DNA from: Schistocerca nitens | Taxonomy: Eukaryota; Arthropoda; Insecta; Orthoptera; Acrididae | Length of the DNA: 64,000 bases | Direction: 5' to 3' | Assembly (NCBI RefSeq): GCF_023898315.1 | Contig: NC_064615.1 | Location: forward strand, 735,489,450 to 735,553,449 | Part shown: positions 1 to 12,027 of the stretch, in pieces | How positions within the stretch are numbered: position 1 is the first letter of the stretch | Layout of the letters: every line of letters starts with the position of its first letter | Made by a program: the position numbers and the translations under genes | The notes under the pieces: generated by a model | Databases searched by the model: none | Told to the model about the DNA's origin: nothing | The model's input: the letters and a program-made list of their open reading frames with translations, nothing else

Positions 1-183
1 ATACTCGTCTATGGTGAGTGTCGACGAAATGCAGCTGAAGCCTGCAGGGTGTATGCAGAACGGTACCCGGACAGAGAGCATCCAATGTGCCGCACATTGC
101 AAAACATCTACCGCCAACTGTATGCAACAGGTATGGTCGTAGCACGCAAACGGGTCCGTAACAGGCCCGTCACAGGAGAAGCG

Positions 184-385
184 AAAAAATGGTTCAAATG
201 GCTCTGAGCACTATGGGACTCAACATCTTAGGTCATAAGTCTCCTAGAACTTAGAACTACTTAAACCTAACTAACCTAAGGACATCACACACACCCATGC
301 CCGAGGCAGGATTCGAACCTGCGACCGTAGCAGTCCCGCGGTTCCGGACTGCAGCGCCAGAACCGCACGGCCACCGCGGCCGGCA
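184..385 (-). mobile_element. tRNA-headed SINE (Leu/Ser-like head), 1st copy
   Basis: This full-length copy is in reverse orientation. It is flanked by 'aggagaagcg' at 174-183 and 386-395, a target-site duplication as made by LINE machinery. Read on the minus strand it has a tRNA-like head with B box GGTTCGAATCC and the common tail ending in 'gagccatttgaacc'. It is inserted in the transposase gene between the DNA-binding part and the catalytic core. Confidence 0.93.
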
Positions 386-1097
386 AGGAGAAGCGGGTGC
401 AGTAGGTGTGTTAGCTGCTGTTGCCATGAACCCACACATGAGTACACGGGGCATTGCGAGAGCCGGTGGACTGAGTCAAAGTAGTGTCATGCGCATACTG
501 CATCGTCACCGCTTTCACCCGTTTCATGTGTCGCTACATCAGCAATTACATGGTGATGTCTTTAATCATCGAGTGCAATTCTGTCAATGGGCATTAACAG
601 AGAACGCGTTTCAGTTCTACCTGTTTACCGATGAAGCGGGTTTCACAAACCACGGGGCGGCGAATCTACGGAACATGCATTACTGGTCCGTGGACAATCC
701 TCGCTGGCTCAGACAGGTAGAGCGACAGCGACCGTGGACTGTAAATGTATGGTGCGGAATCATTGGCGACCACCTCATTTGTCCTCACTTAATTGCAGGG
801 GCCCAAACAGCTGCAACATACATCGTGTTTCTACAGAATGATCTGCCAACGTTGCTCGAAAATGTCCCACTGGAAACGCGTCGACGTATGTGGTATCAGC
901 ATGATGGTACACCTGCACATTCCGCAATTAACACTAGGCTGACCCTTGACAGGACGTTCGACGGGCGTTTCATACGACGTGGAGGACGCATAAGTTGGCC
1001 AGCCCGTTCTCCTGATCTTACACCTCTGGACTTCTTTCTGTGGGGTACGTTAAAGGAGAATGTGTACCGTGATGTGCCTACAACCCCAAAGGATATG

Positions 1098-1300
1098 GCC
1101 GGCCGAAGTGGCCGTGCGGTTAAAGGCGCCACAGTCTGGAACCGCAAGACCGCTACGGTCGCAGGTTCGAATCCTGCCTCGGGCATGGATGTTTGTGATG
1201 TCCTTAGGTTAGTTAGGTTTAACTAGTTCTAAGTTCTAGGGGACTAATGACCTCAGCAGTTGAGTCCCATAGTGCTCAGAGACATTTGAACCATTTTGAA
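1098..1300 (+). mobile_element. tRNA-headed SINE, 2nd copy
   Basis: Forward copy flanked by the 13-bp duplication 'cccaaaggatatg' (1085-1097 and 1301-1313). It has A box (tggccgtgcgg), B box (ggttcgaatcc) and the shared tail. It interrupts the C-terminal part of the transposase. Confidence 0.93.
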
Positions 1301-1986
1301 CCCAAAGGATATGAAACAACGTATTGTGGCAGCCTGCGGCGACATTACACCAGATGTACTGCGGCATGTACGACATTCATTACGCCAGAGATTGGAATTG
1401 TGTGCAGCAAATGATGGCCACCACATTGAACATCTATTGGCCTGACATGTGGGGACACACTCTATTCCACTCCGTAATTGAAAACGGAAACCACGTGTGT
1501 ACGTGTACCTCACCCCTCATGGTAATGTACATGTGCGTCAGTGAAAAAGACCAATAAAAAGGTGTTAGCATGTGGACGTAATGTGCTGTTCCACTCTCTT
1601 CTGTACCTAAGGTCCATCACCGTTCCCTTTGGATCCCTACGTAATTCGGTGCTCTCCGATACACACGATCGAACAGCGGAGGAGTGGTACTCAAGCGTCA
1701 ACTTTAGGTTACAATATCTCCGGAAGTAATTAACATTTTACAATGCAACAAACGGCACTGATTACGTATTTGTTTATATGTTCAGATGTGCTAACAAAAC
1801 TAACGGGGTTCCATTTAAAAAAACGTAGGTTTGTGTTAAAAAACATACTTCCGTCCATTTTTTTATGGTTGATATTAACCAATTACACTAGCCTCTCTCC
1901 TCACGTTCGGTCTGTGGAATCGATTCGTCAGTATTTGATGTGGTTTACGAAATATATCCAGCGGTAATGTTAGGTGACTCACCCTG

Positions 1987-3995
1987 TATATCCACCACTA
2001 TTCTAAACATGTGCTTGAAAATGCGCGCAGTGCTCGAAACCTGTCACACATGAGGGAACAACAAAGGAGGTTAAAACAGATGAGTTGGAACTATTTCTTT
2101 GTTTTGCACATTTCAACTATGTTAGGGGCATCACCTGGCCATAATGTTGCACAACAGCCATACCGGTTGAGCTGTTGTGTAAAAGCGCTGTAAGATGTAT
2201 CCCTCGTTACGTGCTTCGACAGGTGGTACGGACCTCATATAGAAGTGTCTTAAATGGGAGCAGAATGTTTGCACGTGGGGAAAATTCTTGTGAAATATAC
2301 CCTCAGTGGACATACATCTTTAAAAAATTTCTCCTGTTCTGTAGTGTGGACAACAAATGAGCTCATGATCAAGTAGTAGATACTCAGACCGTTGGAGGCA
2401 GAGGAGCTGCAGCCAGCACCAATGAGTGTTTAACAACTACTGAATAGCAGTGTGGGGCGCTTGTGGGGTGTCGTAAGCAAGAACAGTTATACGACAGCTT
2501 CACAACCAGCACTAAAACCCAAATTCTGCATAAACCAGTAAATAATAGTCGGACAGTGGCCAAAGCAGGTCCTCGTGCAATAGCTGGGCCGTTATCTTTT
2601 GACTGTTGAAAACAGACGAACTGAGTGTGGATATTTTTTTCTTAATTGATTGTTTCTTTTCGTATTGATAAGAGGGAAGGAGTCAGGGAAATCTCATACC
2701 AGCGAACTGTATTGAAATATACACTTTCGTACACTTACAGCGATCAAAAATGGGAGTAATATTAAACAAATGTATTTCTTCTGGTGGTATTCTTACAAAA
2801 ATCACAGCCGGTAATGATGTAAATGGTGTTCTTATGTAATTGGTGATGCTTCTTTTCGATTGTCAATTTTCGTAATGTTAAGAAGGAGCGGAAGCATCTA
2901 CGTCTGGGAGCATGGCATGATGCTTAAATGGTATGCGTCTGATCGATAAGTGGAGGCTGAAAATGAGAGGTGGCTGGGAAGGGTACTGGGACCTCCATAT
3001 AATAATGTGGCAGGCACAACTACAGCTGATGGTGTAGACAGATTACGTCGTAGAGTCATGAGTTACGAAGAGAGAGTCTTAGGGCAGGACATAGAGAATG
3101 CGGCGCTGGCAGTGTGATGGAATATTGTACAGGTGCGACAGAAGCCTGAAACAGCAGAGCAGTGGGGACATATAGCAGTTCAGGCATCAATTTCACAAGA
3201 GGTATGGAATTTGCGTAAATGCTCTTGCATTTTGAGCGGAAATTGAGAATTTACTTAGCTGTTAGAGAATGCATGTGCAAACGGGAAGACGAATGTGGAA
3301 GACAGGATCGAGTATAAGGCATTCTAGGCCAATCAAGAGGTAATATTTTGAGGGTGTAGAATTTGAGCTTGGTTGTTATATAGAACATGGTAATAGAGAT
3401 AAACAAATAAGCAATTAATGAGTTTATGACTGAATGACTTATTATGAAGCCAGCATGTAGGCTGCTAAATGGACTATGGGGTCTTGCATATCTACAATAA
3501 AACTATTGCTCACTGAACTGTAGTCAGGACAGTTAGGAGCGCTATATTCTTAACTAAATTCAACATACATCTCACAAATTTACATAGATGACCCTGCCAC
3601 ATATATTTCAAAAAGGTCAAAATCAATTTTATCCCTGGAAGAATACAAACAGTCATGGCTTAGATACAATTTAAAACATAATAATGTCTGCTTTTTTCTT
3701 TCGATTGCTTAGCTCACAGTATAGTGAACACCTACATATTTACATTTAATTACAAGACAACCTCTGGCTACTGAACACAAGATCAGCTTCATGGACATCT
3801 GTCACAAAGGTAGTAACAACTGATGTTATCATTTTTTCTTTTGTAAAATAACGTGTTACATTCCTTACGAACACAACATAGGCATTGCGATTGTCAGTTA
3901 CCTGTCATAATTTAACAAATGTGTCATTGTGGAGGCTGTTTCTGTAGGGCCTACACAAGATCCGTTTCTTCTGCACTCAATGATCCATCGATGCA
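1987..3995. other. AT-rich intergenic stretch without a recognisable gene
   Basis: Short open frames of about 60-75 codons occur here, but none shows a motif, a start context or a neighbour that would support a gene. I found no inverted repeats, tRNA-like boxes or transposase motifs in this stretch. Confidence 0.5.
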
Positions 3996-4208
3996 TTCTA
4001 AATCTACACCTATATCAATACTCCGCAAGCCACCTGCCAGTGTATGGCGGAGGGTATTTCTGATACCAACAACGGCGCTCCTCTTACTGTTCACTTCGCG
4101 AATGGCGCGTAGGAACGACAATTGTCGGTGAGCCTCTGTATTACCTCTGATTTCGAGAATTTTCTCGTCGTCATCATTTCGCGAGTTGTATGTCGGAATG
4201 TGTTGTCC

Positions 4209-4410
4209 CGCCGGCCGTTTTGGCTGAGCGGTTCTAGGCGCTTCAGTCCGGAACCGCGCTGCTGCTACGGTCGCAGGTTCGAATCCTGCCTCGGGCATGG
4301 ATGTGTGTGCTGTCCTTAGGTTAGTTAGGTTTAAGTAGTTCTAAGCTCTAGGGGACTGATGACCTCAGATGTTAAGTCCCACAGTGCTCAGAGCCATTTC
4401 AAGCATTTTC
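4209..4410 (+). mobile_element. tRNA-headed SINE, 3rd copy
   Basis: Full-length forward copy flanked by 'gtgttgtcc' at 4200-4208 and 4411-4419. It is inserted in the 3' part of the CR1-like LINE. A box, B box and the 'ggggact...aagtccc' tail are all present. Confidence 0.92.
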
Positions 4411-5791
4411 GTGTTGTCCGACTCTTCCCGGAGAATATTCTCTCGAAATTTTAATAGTAAACTTCTCCGTGATTCACAATGCCTCTCTTGTAGCGTCTGC
4501 CATTGGAGTTTGTTGAGCATCTCTGTAACCTCTCGCTCTGGTAAAGCGATTCTGTAATGAAACTCACGGCTCTAAGTTGGATCTTCTCTGCCTCGTTCAT
4601 CAGTCCTACCTGGTAACGGTCCCAGACTAATGAACAATACTCAATACTTGGGCGAACAATGACTTCGTCGATAAGGTACATTTCCTTAAGATCCGTTCTA
4701 TGGATCTCAGTCTGGCATTTGATTTTCCTACTATTTACTGTATGTAGTCATTCCACTTATGTTCGCTCTGGATAAATACTCCTAGATATTTTGCGGTAGA
4801 TACTGTTTCCAGCAAATTTTCTTCAATGGTGTAGTTGTACGGCATTTGATTTTGTCCCCTGTGTGCATGCAGTATGTTACATTTTTATTGACGTTCCGGT
4901 TCAACTGCTAGTCGCTGCAACATTAATCAGTAACTTTTGCAAATCGGTAGCGTCTTATAGCGTTGTTACCTTCTTGTAGACAATCGTTTCATTCGGCAAT
5001 ACCCTTTGGAGATTCGACATTTTTTACTAGATATTTTACATGTATCGTAAATACTAGCAGTCCTATCACATTTCCTTGGCGTACTCCGATAATTACCTCT
5101 ACATCTGTCGATTCCGTTTGTTAAGAGCGGAGTGTTGATTGTGTCTTCATGTAAGTCTTGAATCCAGTCGCAACTCTGTTCCGGTACCCGGGAAGCTCGT
5201 ATTTTTTTCACTAAACGGTAGAGTGGGACGGTGCCAAATGTCGTCCTGAAATCGGGGAACATAGCATTAACATGAGTGCCGTTCTCCACAGCGCTAAGGG
5301 TCTCATGGAGGAGCAGAGCTCGCTCGGTTTCGCAGGACTCCTGTTTGCGCAATCAACGCTGATTTATGTAGAGGAGACTTTCTTTCTTCAAAAGTGTCAT
5401 AATTCTTGAGCATAAAAAATTTTCCATAATTCTACAACAATTTGACGTGAAGAATATAGGCCCATAATTATGTGCACTTCTCCTACGACTCTTCTTAGAA
5501 ACAGAAATGACCTGCGCTATTTCCAGTCGCTAGGTACCCTTCGTTGCTCCCGCGATCTACAATAAATTTTTGCTAGAAGGTAAGGAAGTTGTTCCACATT
5601 GTCTTTGTAGAAAACTGAGGTGTCTCATTTCATCCTGATGCCTTTCCAACAACTAAGCGATTGACACTGCTTTTCTGTTTCGCAGTCGGTTATCTCAGTG
5701 TCTGCGACTCCGCAGTTAAACAATTTCCGAAGACAGAATTCAGTATTTCGGCGCTAGTGTGGTACTAAGTGACTGAATTGAAGATTTCGGC

Positions 5792-5980
5792 GCCGGCCGC
5801 GGTGGTCTAGCGGTTCTAGGCGCTCAGTCCGGAACCGCGGGACTGCTACGGTCGCAGGTTCGAATCCTGTCTCGGGCATGGATGTGTGTGATGTCCTTAG
5901 GTTAGTTAGGTTTAATTAGTTCTAAGTTCTAGGCGACTGATGACCTCAGAAGTTAAGTCGCGTAGTGCTCAGAGCCATTT
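5792..5980 (+). mobile_element. tRNA-headed SINE, left parent of the tandem duplication
   Basis: Forward copy flanked by 'gaagatttcggc' (5780-5791 and 5981-5992). It belongs to a subfamily with 'ggcgactgatgacctcagaa' and 'aagtcgc' in the tail, shared with the copy at 48968. Its 3' half is copied in the SINE at 12812, which marks the left breakpoint of the tandem duplication. Confidence 0.92.
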
Positions 5981-6562
5981 GAAGATTTCGGCCCGTTCAG
6001 TGATTGTACATGAGCCCAAAACCTCTTAGGGTTTTGAGTCGCACGGCCTGACTAAATTTTACTTTCGGAGGCATTGAACGCTTCTCTCATTGCTATCGTT
6101 ACACTCACTTTCACTTCGTCCAGCTTTTGTTTTTTCATGTGCGTTTTGATTTCTACTGTATCTGTGATAAGTCTCTCCTTGTTTACATAACAGTTTTATG
6201 ACACGGCTATTACAGCATAATGGGTTTTTGGCAACCCTTAAGACATTGTTCGCTTGTCTAAAGATGAATCATGTTTTTCAGGTTTTTTTTCGTTTTTACT
6301 CCACATCTTCTTCCTCAACACTGAATACTTGCTGTTGACTATCGTAGAGATACTTCACAATTTGTATTCTGTCACCCTTGCTAGGAAGAAACGTTTTTGT
6401 GAGTTTTTTAAAAGTTTTTTTAATAGCCGTAGTCATAGCTGCTATTACAGACTTGTGATCACTGATACCTTCCTCTGCTTCAACTGATTAGATAAGTTAA
6501 TGTGCGTTTGTTGCTAGGAGGTCTAAGACATTACCCACACGACTTTGTTCTCTAATTGTCTG

Positions 6563-6764
6563 GTTCAAATGGTTCAAAGTGCTCTGAGCACTATGGGACT
6601 CAACTGCTGAGGTTATTAGTCCCCTAGAACTTAGAACTAGTTAAACCTAACTAACCTAAGGACATCACAAACATCCATGCCCAAGGCAGGATTCGAACCT
6701 GCGACCGTAGCGGTCTTGCGGTTCCAGACTGCAGCGCCTTTAACCGCACGGCCACTTCGGCCGG
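6563..6764 (-). mobile_element. tRNA-headed SINE, present only in duplication unit A
   Basis: Reverse copy flanked by 'ctctaatt(g/a)tctg' at 6550-6562 and 6765-6777. The matching site in unit B (near 13570) has a single uninterrupted 'ctctaattatctg'. The empty site shows that this insertion came after the duplication, or was polymorphic when it happened. Confidence 0.95.
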
Positions 6765-7190
6765 CTCTAATTATCTGCTTGAAGTAATATTCGGATATGG
6801 TATTCTCAATGACGTCAGACGAATCCCTGTCTCTGGCACCAGTTTTAATAACATGACACTCACAGCTTATAACACGGAAGTTGAAGTCACCGCATATTAC
6901 AACAGCGTGATCAGGAGGGGTTTTAATGATATGACTCAAGTTTTCTCTGAAACGCAGTACCAGTACATCTCCTGACTTAGGTGGTCTATAAAAGCATCCA
7001 ATTACCATTTTTGACCGACATTTGATGCTTAACATCACCAAGATTAATTCACATTCGGAATCAATGAGAACCTGGTTAGATATTATCGAATTCCCTACTG
7101 AAATAACGATGCCGCCACGACTGGTGACTAACCTATCCTTACGATAAACGTTCCAATCTGAACTTAGGATTTTATTGCCGTTCACCTCTG

Positions 7191-8750
7191 TTTTCTAGTT
7201 AATTCTGTGCCTAGTATTATCTGGTCCAGAGTATCGAGCAGAGGGGCTGGTGAGACAGCGGCATCTGCAATAACATTTATTTTCCAGGATGAGTTTATTT
7301 ATAAATCTGCCTCATTGCCTCGTACATTGGCCTCGTATCAGTGCTTGCAGCGAAGAAGCACTTGCGCACCCCGTCAATGAGTAATGACGTCAGATCCGCA
7401 GGTCAGACTGTCGTGGGCGAGTGTTGTCGGCAGGCGGCGACGTGGGGATGGGCAGCCCCTGCCGTTCTGCAGTACAGTACGGCCCTGCACCTTAGAAATC
7501 TTGTAGGCAGCCAGTAGTGTGCGTAGGAGAGGATAGCCAGCTGTGTGGTCCAAGAGTCATTTGTCGGGAAGAATAGGCCTTCAAACGAAATGAAGTGATC
7601 GGTCGGCAGTGATGGCCGCCGAGTTACAAGTCTTCTCAGTTGACGAGACATTGGGCGGATTGCCTGTCGTCAATGTAGAAATAATGATGAGGACAACGAG
7701 ACATCCTCTCCCCGAACAGAGAAACTCTCCGACCTGATCGGAGGTCGAATGCAGGCCCGCTGCATCGTAGTCAGATGTACTGACCATTTCCTAAGAGTCT
7801 GGTCATCCACCAGTGTACCACATCTGTATGCTGTGAAGGTGACATCTTGCTGATCAGCTGCGTTTGACCCTCAGTGGGGGGAGGGGGTGTAGCGCTTCAT
7901 TCTCCTCCGCATCGACAATGTTCCAGTAAGCAGCAACAGCAGACCGTGCCTGTGGCTTGCATTAGTTTGGCTGCGTCTTACTGGTTAAGTCAGCGAGGAG
8001 GTAGCAGGCAGCTATCATCGATCAACTTGTCACGGCTACACTGAAACTCCGTAGATTGTTATACTCTCTGCTTCTAGTGGTACGGACAGAATGGAAGCAT
8101 GAATGAATGTATCTTTGAGTTCCGGAAGCTACATTATTTCAAGAGTCCATGGTTATCATGTGGTGGTCTTGGGTACATGATCAAATTTTCCCTCCTTTGC
8201 TGGTATAAACAGCGGTCGTACCATTGCCGTGGTGGTTGATTAATTTTATGGAATGCCGCTCATGTTGCCTAAACAGAACTTTATCAAGTACACGACCAGT
8301 TCAGTCCTTGTATTAGCCCAATATCAAATGTATCTAAAGTTTATGCTGTTGAGTATCAATAGAGCTATAATTATTCTGATCAGTAATTATTCTCGCTCGC
8401 TGAGCTTGTGTCTCTCTGCAGCGTTTGACTATTGCAGCGGTGTTCTGGCAGTTGAAGTTATAAAGTGTTACTCCACACTGCCCAACGATGTTGAATTACG
8501 GTGTTTGCTCTTTTGCTTCCCTCCCTCGTAGGAAGCCTGGTGCCTTCCTTCTACTACATCAGCAAAACGCCATCCTGACTTTCTGATTGCTACACCAGCC
8601 CCGAACTGTCTTCCTATGCTCTGAGCTCGATCGGTAGAACTTTAAAAATTTTCGGCTTCTGTACTGAAATTACTAAGTGACGCGGCACTCCTCTCTTTTT
8701 CCAAAACAGTCGTTTTAAGTGTTCCCTCTGATAATCTTCTGCAAAAATCG

Positions 8751-8781
<31 letters not shown>

Positions 8782-8975
8782 ATATAGCCGTATCATGTGC
8801 CAGTTACTCCGACATTTTTACTCACGTGAGATGACCTACATGGGTCTTTCTTTTGTACCATTAATTCTATACCATTATTGTTAAGTTCTGGTTTGAAGAA
8901 CCCTTTTGAAAGTTTCCTTATGTTATTCGTACTTCTGTCCTTACAAGTTATCACAAATTTACGGTTTCTCTTACT
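7191..8975. other. Noncoding part of unit A, no recognisable gene
   Basis: Small open frames at 7403-7651 (minus) and 8253-8531 (plus) are kept in unit B at 14207-14455 and 15057-15335. Recent duplication alone would keep them, so conservation is not evidence for a gene. The stretch lies between the LINE endonuclease and the end of the envelope-like fossil, and part of it could be that element's terminal region. I saw no direct proof of this. Confidence 0.4.
8753..8785. repeat. (AC)n microsatellite, unit A
   Basis: A short dinucleotide tract, mirrored in unit B at about 15558-15589, where it is slightly longer. Confidence 0.9.
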
Positions 8976-10860
8976 CTATGATTTGCACGTTATGTCAGTA
9001 AACCTCTCAACAAGTATTTGCTGTGTCACTAGGTCCAGTAAATGAATGTCTGAACACAACTGAAGTACGCAAATTGCTATGAGAATACCGGCAAAACTCG
9101 TGGTTGTAATGCCGATATTATGATGTTTCGTCGTCGGTTCCGTTGACATTGCTGAAATGACTGAAACATTTGTCCCATGGAAATTATCCCTTGCTGAGAT
9201 CCTGCTAGTGTATCTAAAGCTCATATGATGTCAGTATTTAGGGCGTTGTTAAGATATGTTACATCTTGTGATGGATATACTTCTTTCGCCAATGCAGTAC
9301 AGGGTGGCTTAGTTGGAGTACACTCGTACCCACGACTGTATCTGGTAGGCCGAAGTTCGTCCCGGCTATCACACAAGTTGTACCGTTCAGCAAAATGCCA
9401 CTGTTGCTTAAATCGAACTTTGCCATCTCCTTAGATTTTTCATTCTCATAGCAAATTAGATCCATTGTGCTTAACTTCTGAATATGAGGTTGTGGAGTCA
9501 ATATTTCCTTCAAGCATTTCGTTGCTTCTGCTTTACCTAGCGATGGTTGCACTTCGTCTGTCTGTGTTTCAGTTTGCACTTCTCTGACTGCAGAAGAGGT
9601 GATGCTCTCCTTCAGACACTTCTGTTGATCTCAAGTCACATACAAGCTCAGAAATTATCAATATCTCTTGCGTCTTCACTTGCATCAATCTACCCATCGT
9701 ATCCAATCCTACTGAATAAGGGTGAATCGGATAAAACTGGTGCCGAATGTTCATTGCAATGACTGGTAGTCAGATCAATAGGTAAAACGTTTCTCTGCTG
9801 TACATGTTTCCAGGGTCCCTATATGTTAAAATGTCGCCAACTTCTTTCCGACACTTCTATCACGTGCTATTGTTAAGCAGGAAATTCTTTTCCGCTAGGC
9901 ACAACCCTGTCAGGAATTGTTGTGCCGGTAATGACACCGAATTCAGTTGTCTGTTTACGGCATGGTAAACTGCTTCTTGTAAAGTCTCTACTGTCAACTC
10001 CGTGGGAGTCTGGTTACTACTATGCTGCTGTCTAGTAAGCTCAACCGCTCCTGTGAACCTCCGAAATCACTGTTTTCTTTTTTCATTGTATCGTAGGTCT
10101 ACTGGGCTAAGTCTGTAGTAAACTCATTCAACCATTTTGGTATTGTTTAGAATGTCCTGTTCTAAATTCGCCAATTGCATAGTATGCCATTCTGATATGG
10201 GTCCGGTGGTGCTTGCGTGAGTTGCACTTGCCCAATTGTGTCATTCATGTTCTGAATATCTTCGTTATCTCTCATTCCAAACCCTATCTTTAATAATTTG
10301 CCTCCTGCTTTGACCACACTCTTTTTCTGCCAACTAGCAACCGTGGTAGAATGTCAGTGATCTGGCTCGTTCAAATGGCTCTGAGCACTATGGGACTCAA
10401 CTTCTGAGGTCATCAGTCCCCTAGAACTTAGAACTAGTTAAACCTAACTAACCTAAGGACATCACACACATCCTTGCCCGAGGCAGGATTCGAACCTGCG
10501 ACCGTAGCGGTCTCGCGGTTCCAGACTGCAGCACCTAGAACCGCATGACCACTTCGGCCGGCGGTCAGTGATCTGTCTCAGTTTTCCCTATGATAGCGTA
10601 AGTTCCTCATATTCGCCCTGAAATTCCATGAGAATTTTGTTACCTTGTGTTTCCCTGTGTAACTCTACGAATGCATCCTGCAACCTGCGAGTTTCATTCC
10701 TTTTCTCCAACACATCAACAGTCAACGTCAGTTTCCAATGAGGACAGGTTAATAGCACATCCAGTTGTTGGGAAAACGACACATCTGTCTTTAACAGCTG
10801 TATGTGCACTGTATGCTTTGCTCTTCTGTTGATGACATGCTGCAACACTAGGATTACCAC
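8976..10860 (-). mobile_element. Fossil envelope-like stretch of a retrovirus-like (errantivirus/gypsy type) element, unit A
   Basis: On the minus strand, successive pieces resemble an insect F-type envelope protein. There is a Gly/Lys-rich segment after which a heptad-like region follows (near 10300-10150), Cys-containing ectodomain pieces with N-glycosylation sites (near 9400), and a hydrophobic C-terminal segment (SFAGILIAICVLQLC, near 9090) like a membrane anchor. It is clearly broken, with several interruptions including one SINE insertion. No intact pol was seen beside it. It is older than the tandem duplication, which copied it. The family call rests on layout and weak motif resemblance, so it is tentative. 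Confidence 0.4.
10365..10563 (-). mobile_element. tRNA-headed SINE inside the envelope-like fossil, unit A
   Basis: Reverse copy with 12-bp duplication 'gtcagtgatctg' (10353-10364 and 10564-10575). It is present at the same place in unit B, so it predates the tandem duplication. Confidence 0.93.
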
Positions 10861-11146
10861 AGCCTGTTTCGCTGTCCCTGGTGATCCACCATATGGGAGA
10901 CAGTAATCTTTGTCATTCCCTCCCTCCTTCCAAATTTGTTCACTTAATAAAACAAGTAATAAATATTACATACCAAAAAGACAACTGTAACTAATATAAA
11001 TTCTCAATACACTGGAACAAAAATAGAAAAAAGACGCATTTATAAAATATCACAATTATCAAGTATCTGTCAACAATAACTCAATTAAGCCTGAATATTA
11101 CTACTTGTCGTGAGACCTCAACTCGTAGGGTATATAGTGTCCAGGA

Positions 11147-12027
11147 CAGGGCCGGCCAGAAATTCTGCACGCATGCGGTGCTCCTGCACGTGTGCAACTT
11201 CCGGGTCACAGCGTGCACGCCGCAGCCGTCAGCGTTCATGTAGTGCGTGTTTCTACCCACGGATGTCGCTTTATCCACTTGCTGGGATACTCTGTACCGG
11301 CGCATTCTAGTGCTCTTTCCGCAGCTTGCAAGCCAACCGTGGGAAGGTATTTCGCGTATTAAACATTTAAAATACTGTCACAGTCTACTCATTGAGACAA
11401 CTACATTTATGTTAACAGTTTAACCCAGCAAGACATGTAATACAGTTAACAACCGTTGGTTTTTATTAAGGCAGCTTAACTGACGGCACGTAAATACGCG
11501 TAATGTTTTTGAGCTAGTATTTAAGAAAGAGAGCACTTAGCGACTTCCAACGAACCTTATTCATGATTTCAAATAACATTAAACTAATGCAAGGTTTCCT
11601 ATAACTAATTCTCGGTGCCCTCAGTTACACCCACATAATTTCTGTCTCACTGACCTCTGAACAGAATGATAACCGCAGACCTCTCGATGATCACCTGTTA
11701 TTTCAATACCATTATTGCTATCTCTTTCATCAGTTCCGTCTGAAATCTGCATAATAACCGACAATTAGATGAATGTTATGTTCTATCGACTTCAGCTGAG
11801 CGTAGCCCTTCATATATATTTTTTAAAAAAACCTAAATGTAAGTACGCATTGAAACAATCGGTTTAATGACCAATTTTCCTCTTGCTTGTACCACCTAAA
11901 CAGGGAAATGGAGCCGCCGGTGTTCATTTAGAACACATGTCTAAAAACAGATGTCGCTGTCGCTCCCTGTCGCACATGTGCAGCACTTCCGCACGTCTGC
12001 ACACTGTGCAGCGTTTGGCCGGCCCTG
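11147..12027. mobile_element. hAT-type nonautonomous element (MITE), unit A
   Basis: The ends are inverted: 'cagggccggcca' at 11147 and its complement 'tggccggccctg' ending at 12027. The similarity continues inward imperfectly for about 80 bp of Cys/His-like 'gcac...gtgc' runs. Both sides are flanked by the identical 8-bp sequence 'gtccagga' (11139-11146 and 12028-12035), the target duplication length of hAT elements. No transposase frame is present in the 881 bp, so it must have been moved in trans. It lies in the 3' part of the minus-strand open frame at 11924-12529. It is shared with unit B. Confidence 0.85.

Larger units (their letters stand above)
1..1445 (+). pseudogene. DD41D mariner-like transposase, interrupted by two SINEs
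   Basis: The enzyme would cut and paste its own element. The N-terminal part reads LVYGECRRNAAEA and resembles DUF4817 (an N-terminal DNA-binding domain common in arthropod transposases). After the first SINE come a second helix-turn-helix (MSTRGIARAGGLSQSSVMRI) and the catalytic core: FTDEAG (first Asp), YQHDGTPAHS (second Asp) and RSPDLTPLDFFLWG (third Asp). I count 41 residues between the second and third Asp, the spacing described for rosa/visitor-type elements. The tail after the second SINE runs to a TGA at 1443-1445. Apart from the two insertions and the missing start, the reading frames look well preserved, so disruption is recent. Confidence 0.85.
1..1986 (+). mobile_element. Tc1/mariner-superfamily element, DD41D type, left end outside window
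   Basis: A DUF4817-like helix-turn-helix region (from base 2) leads into a DDE transposase ending at 1445, followed by about 540 bp of noncoding sequence. The right end is probably at 1986, where 'ggtgactcaccctg' is followed by TA, the usual duplicated target of this superfamily. The left inverted repeat lies beyond base 1, so the right boundary is inferred from the motif rather than from a matched pair. Two SINEs (184-385 and 1098-1300) were inserted later, each with its own target-site duplication, so this element is older than both. Confidence 0.8.
3996..7190 (-). mobile_element. CR1/L2-like LINE, decayed, 5' end near 7190 and 3' end near 3996
   Basis: On the minus strand the order is endonuclease, reverse transcriptase, then C-terminal domain. 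The endonuclease piece (about 7185-6778) has FYRPPKSGD and GDFNF, both typical of the jockey/CR1 supergroup. Around 5350-4970 the decayed RT reads as a 'DFRTTFGTVP' relic of the usual SKAFDTVPH motif. Around 4680-4450 the C-terminal part reads RPSIEYCSLVWDRY, the relic of the common LEYASPVWDP motif. The 3' region near 4000-4200 matches a 3' end I remember from locust LINEs. Three SINEs (4209, 5792, 6563) interrupt it and the N-terminal endonuclease is missing. It carries many stops and frameshifts and cannot be functional. Confidence 0.75.

Noticed and set aside
4251-4298. Repeated short frames starting MPEAGFEPATVA (also near 297, 896, 48837 and 62983)
   Set aside because: They are translations of the SINE B-box region and occur wherever a SINE lies. 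They are not genes.
5810-5880. tRNA-Leu/Ser genes at each Leu/Ser-headed SINE
   Set aside because: The heads lack a paired acceptor stem and are always joined to the SINE tail.
7403-7651. 82-codon minus-strand frame, identical in unit B
   Set aside because: Identity is explained by the recent duplication. It has no motif and no codon or splice support.
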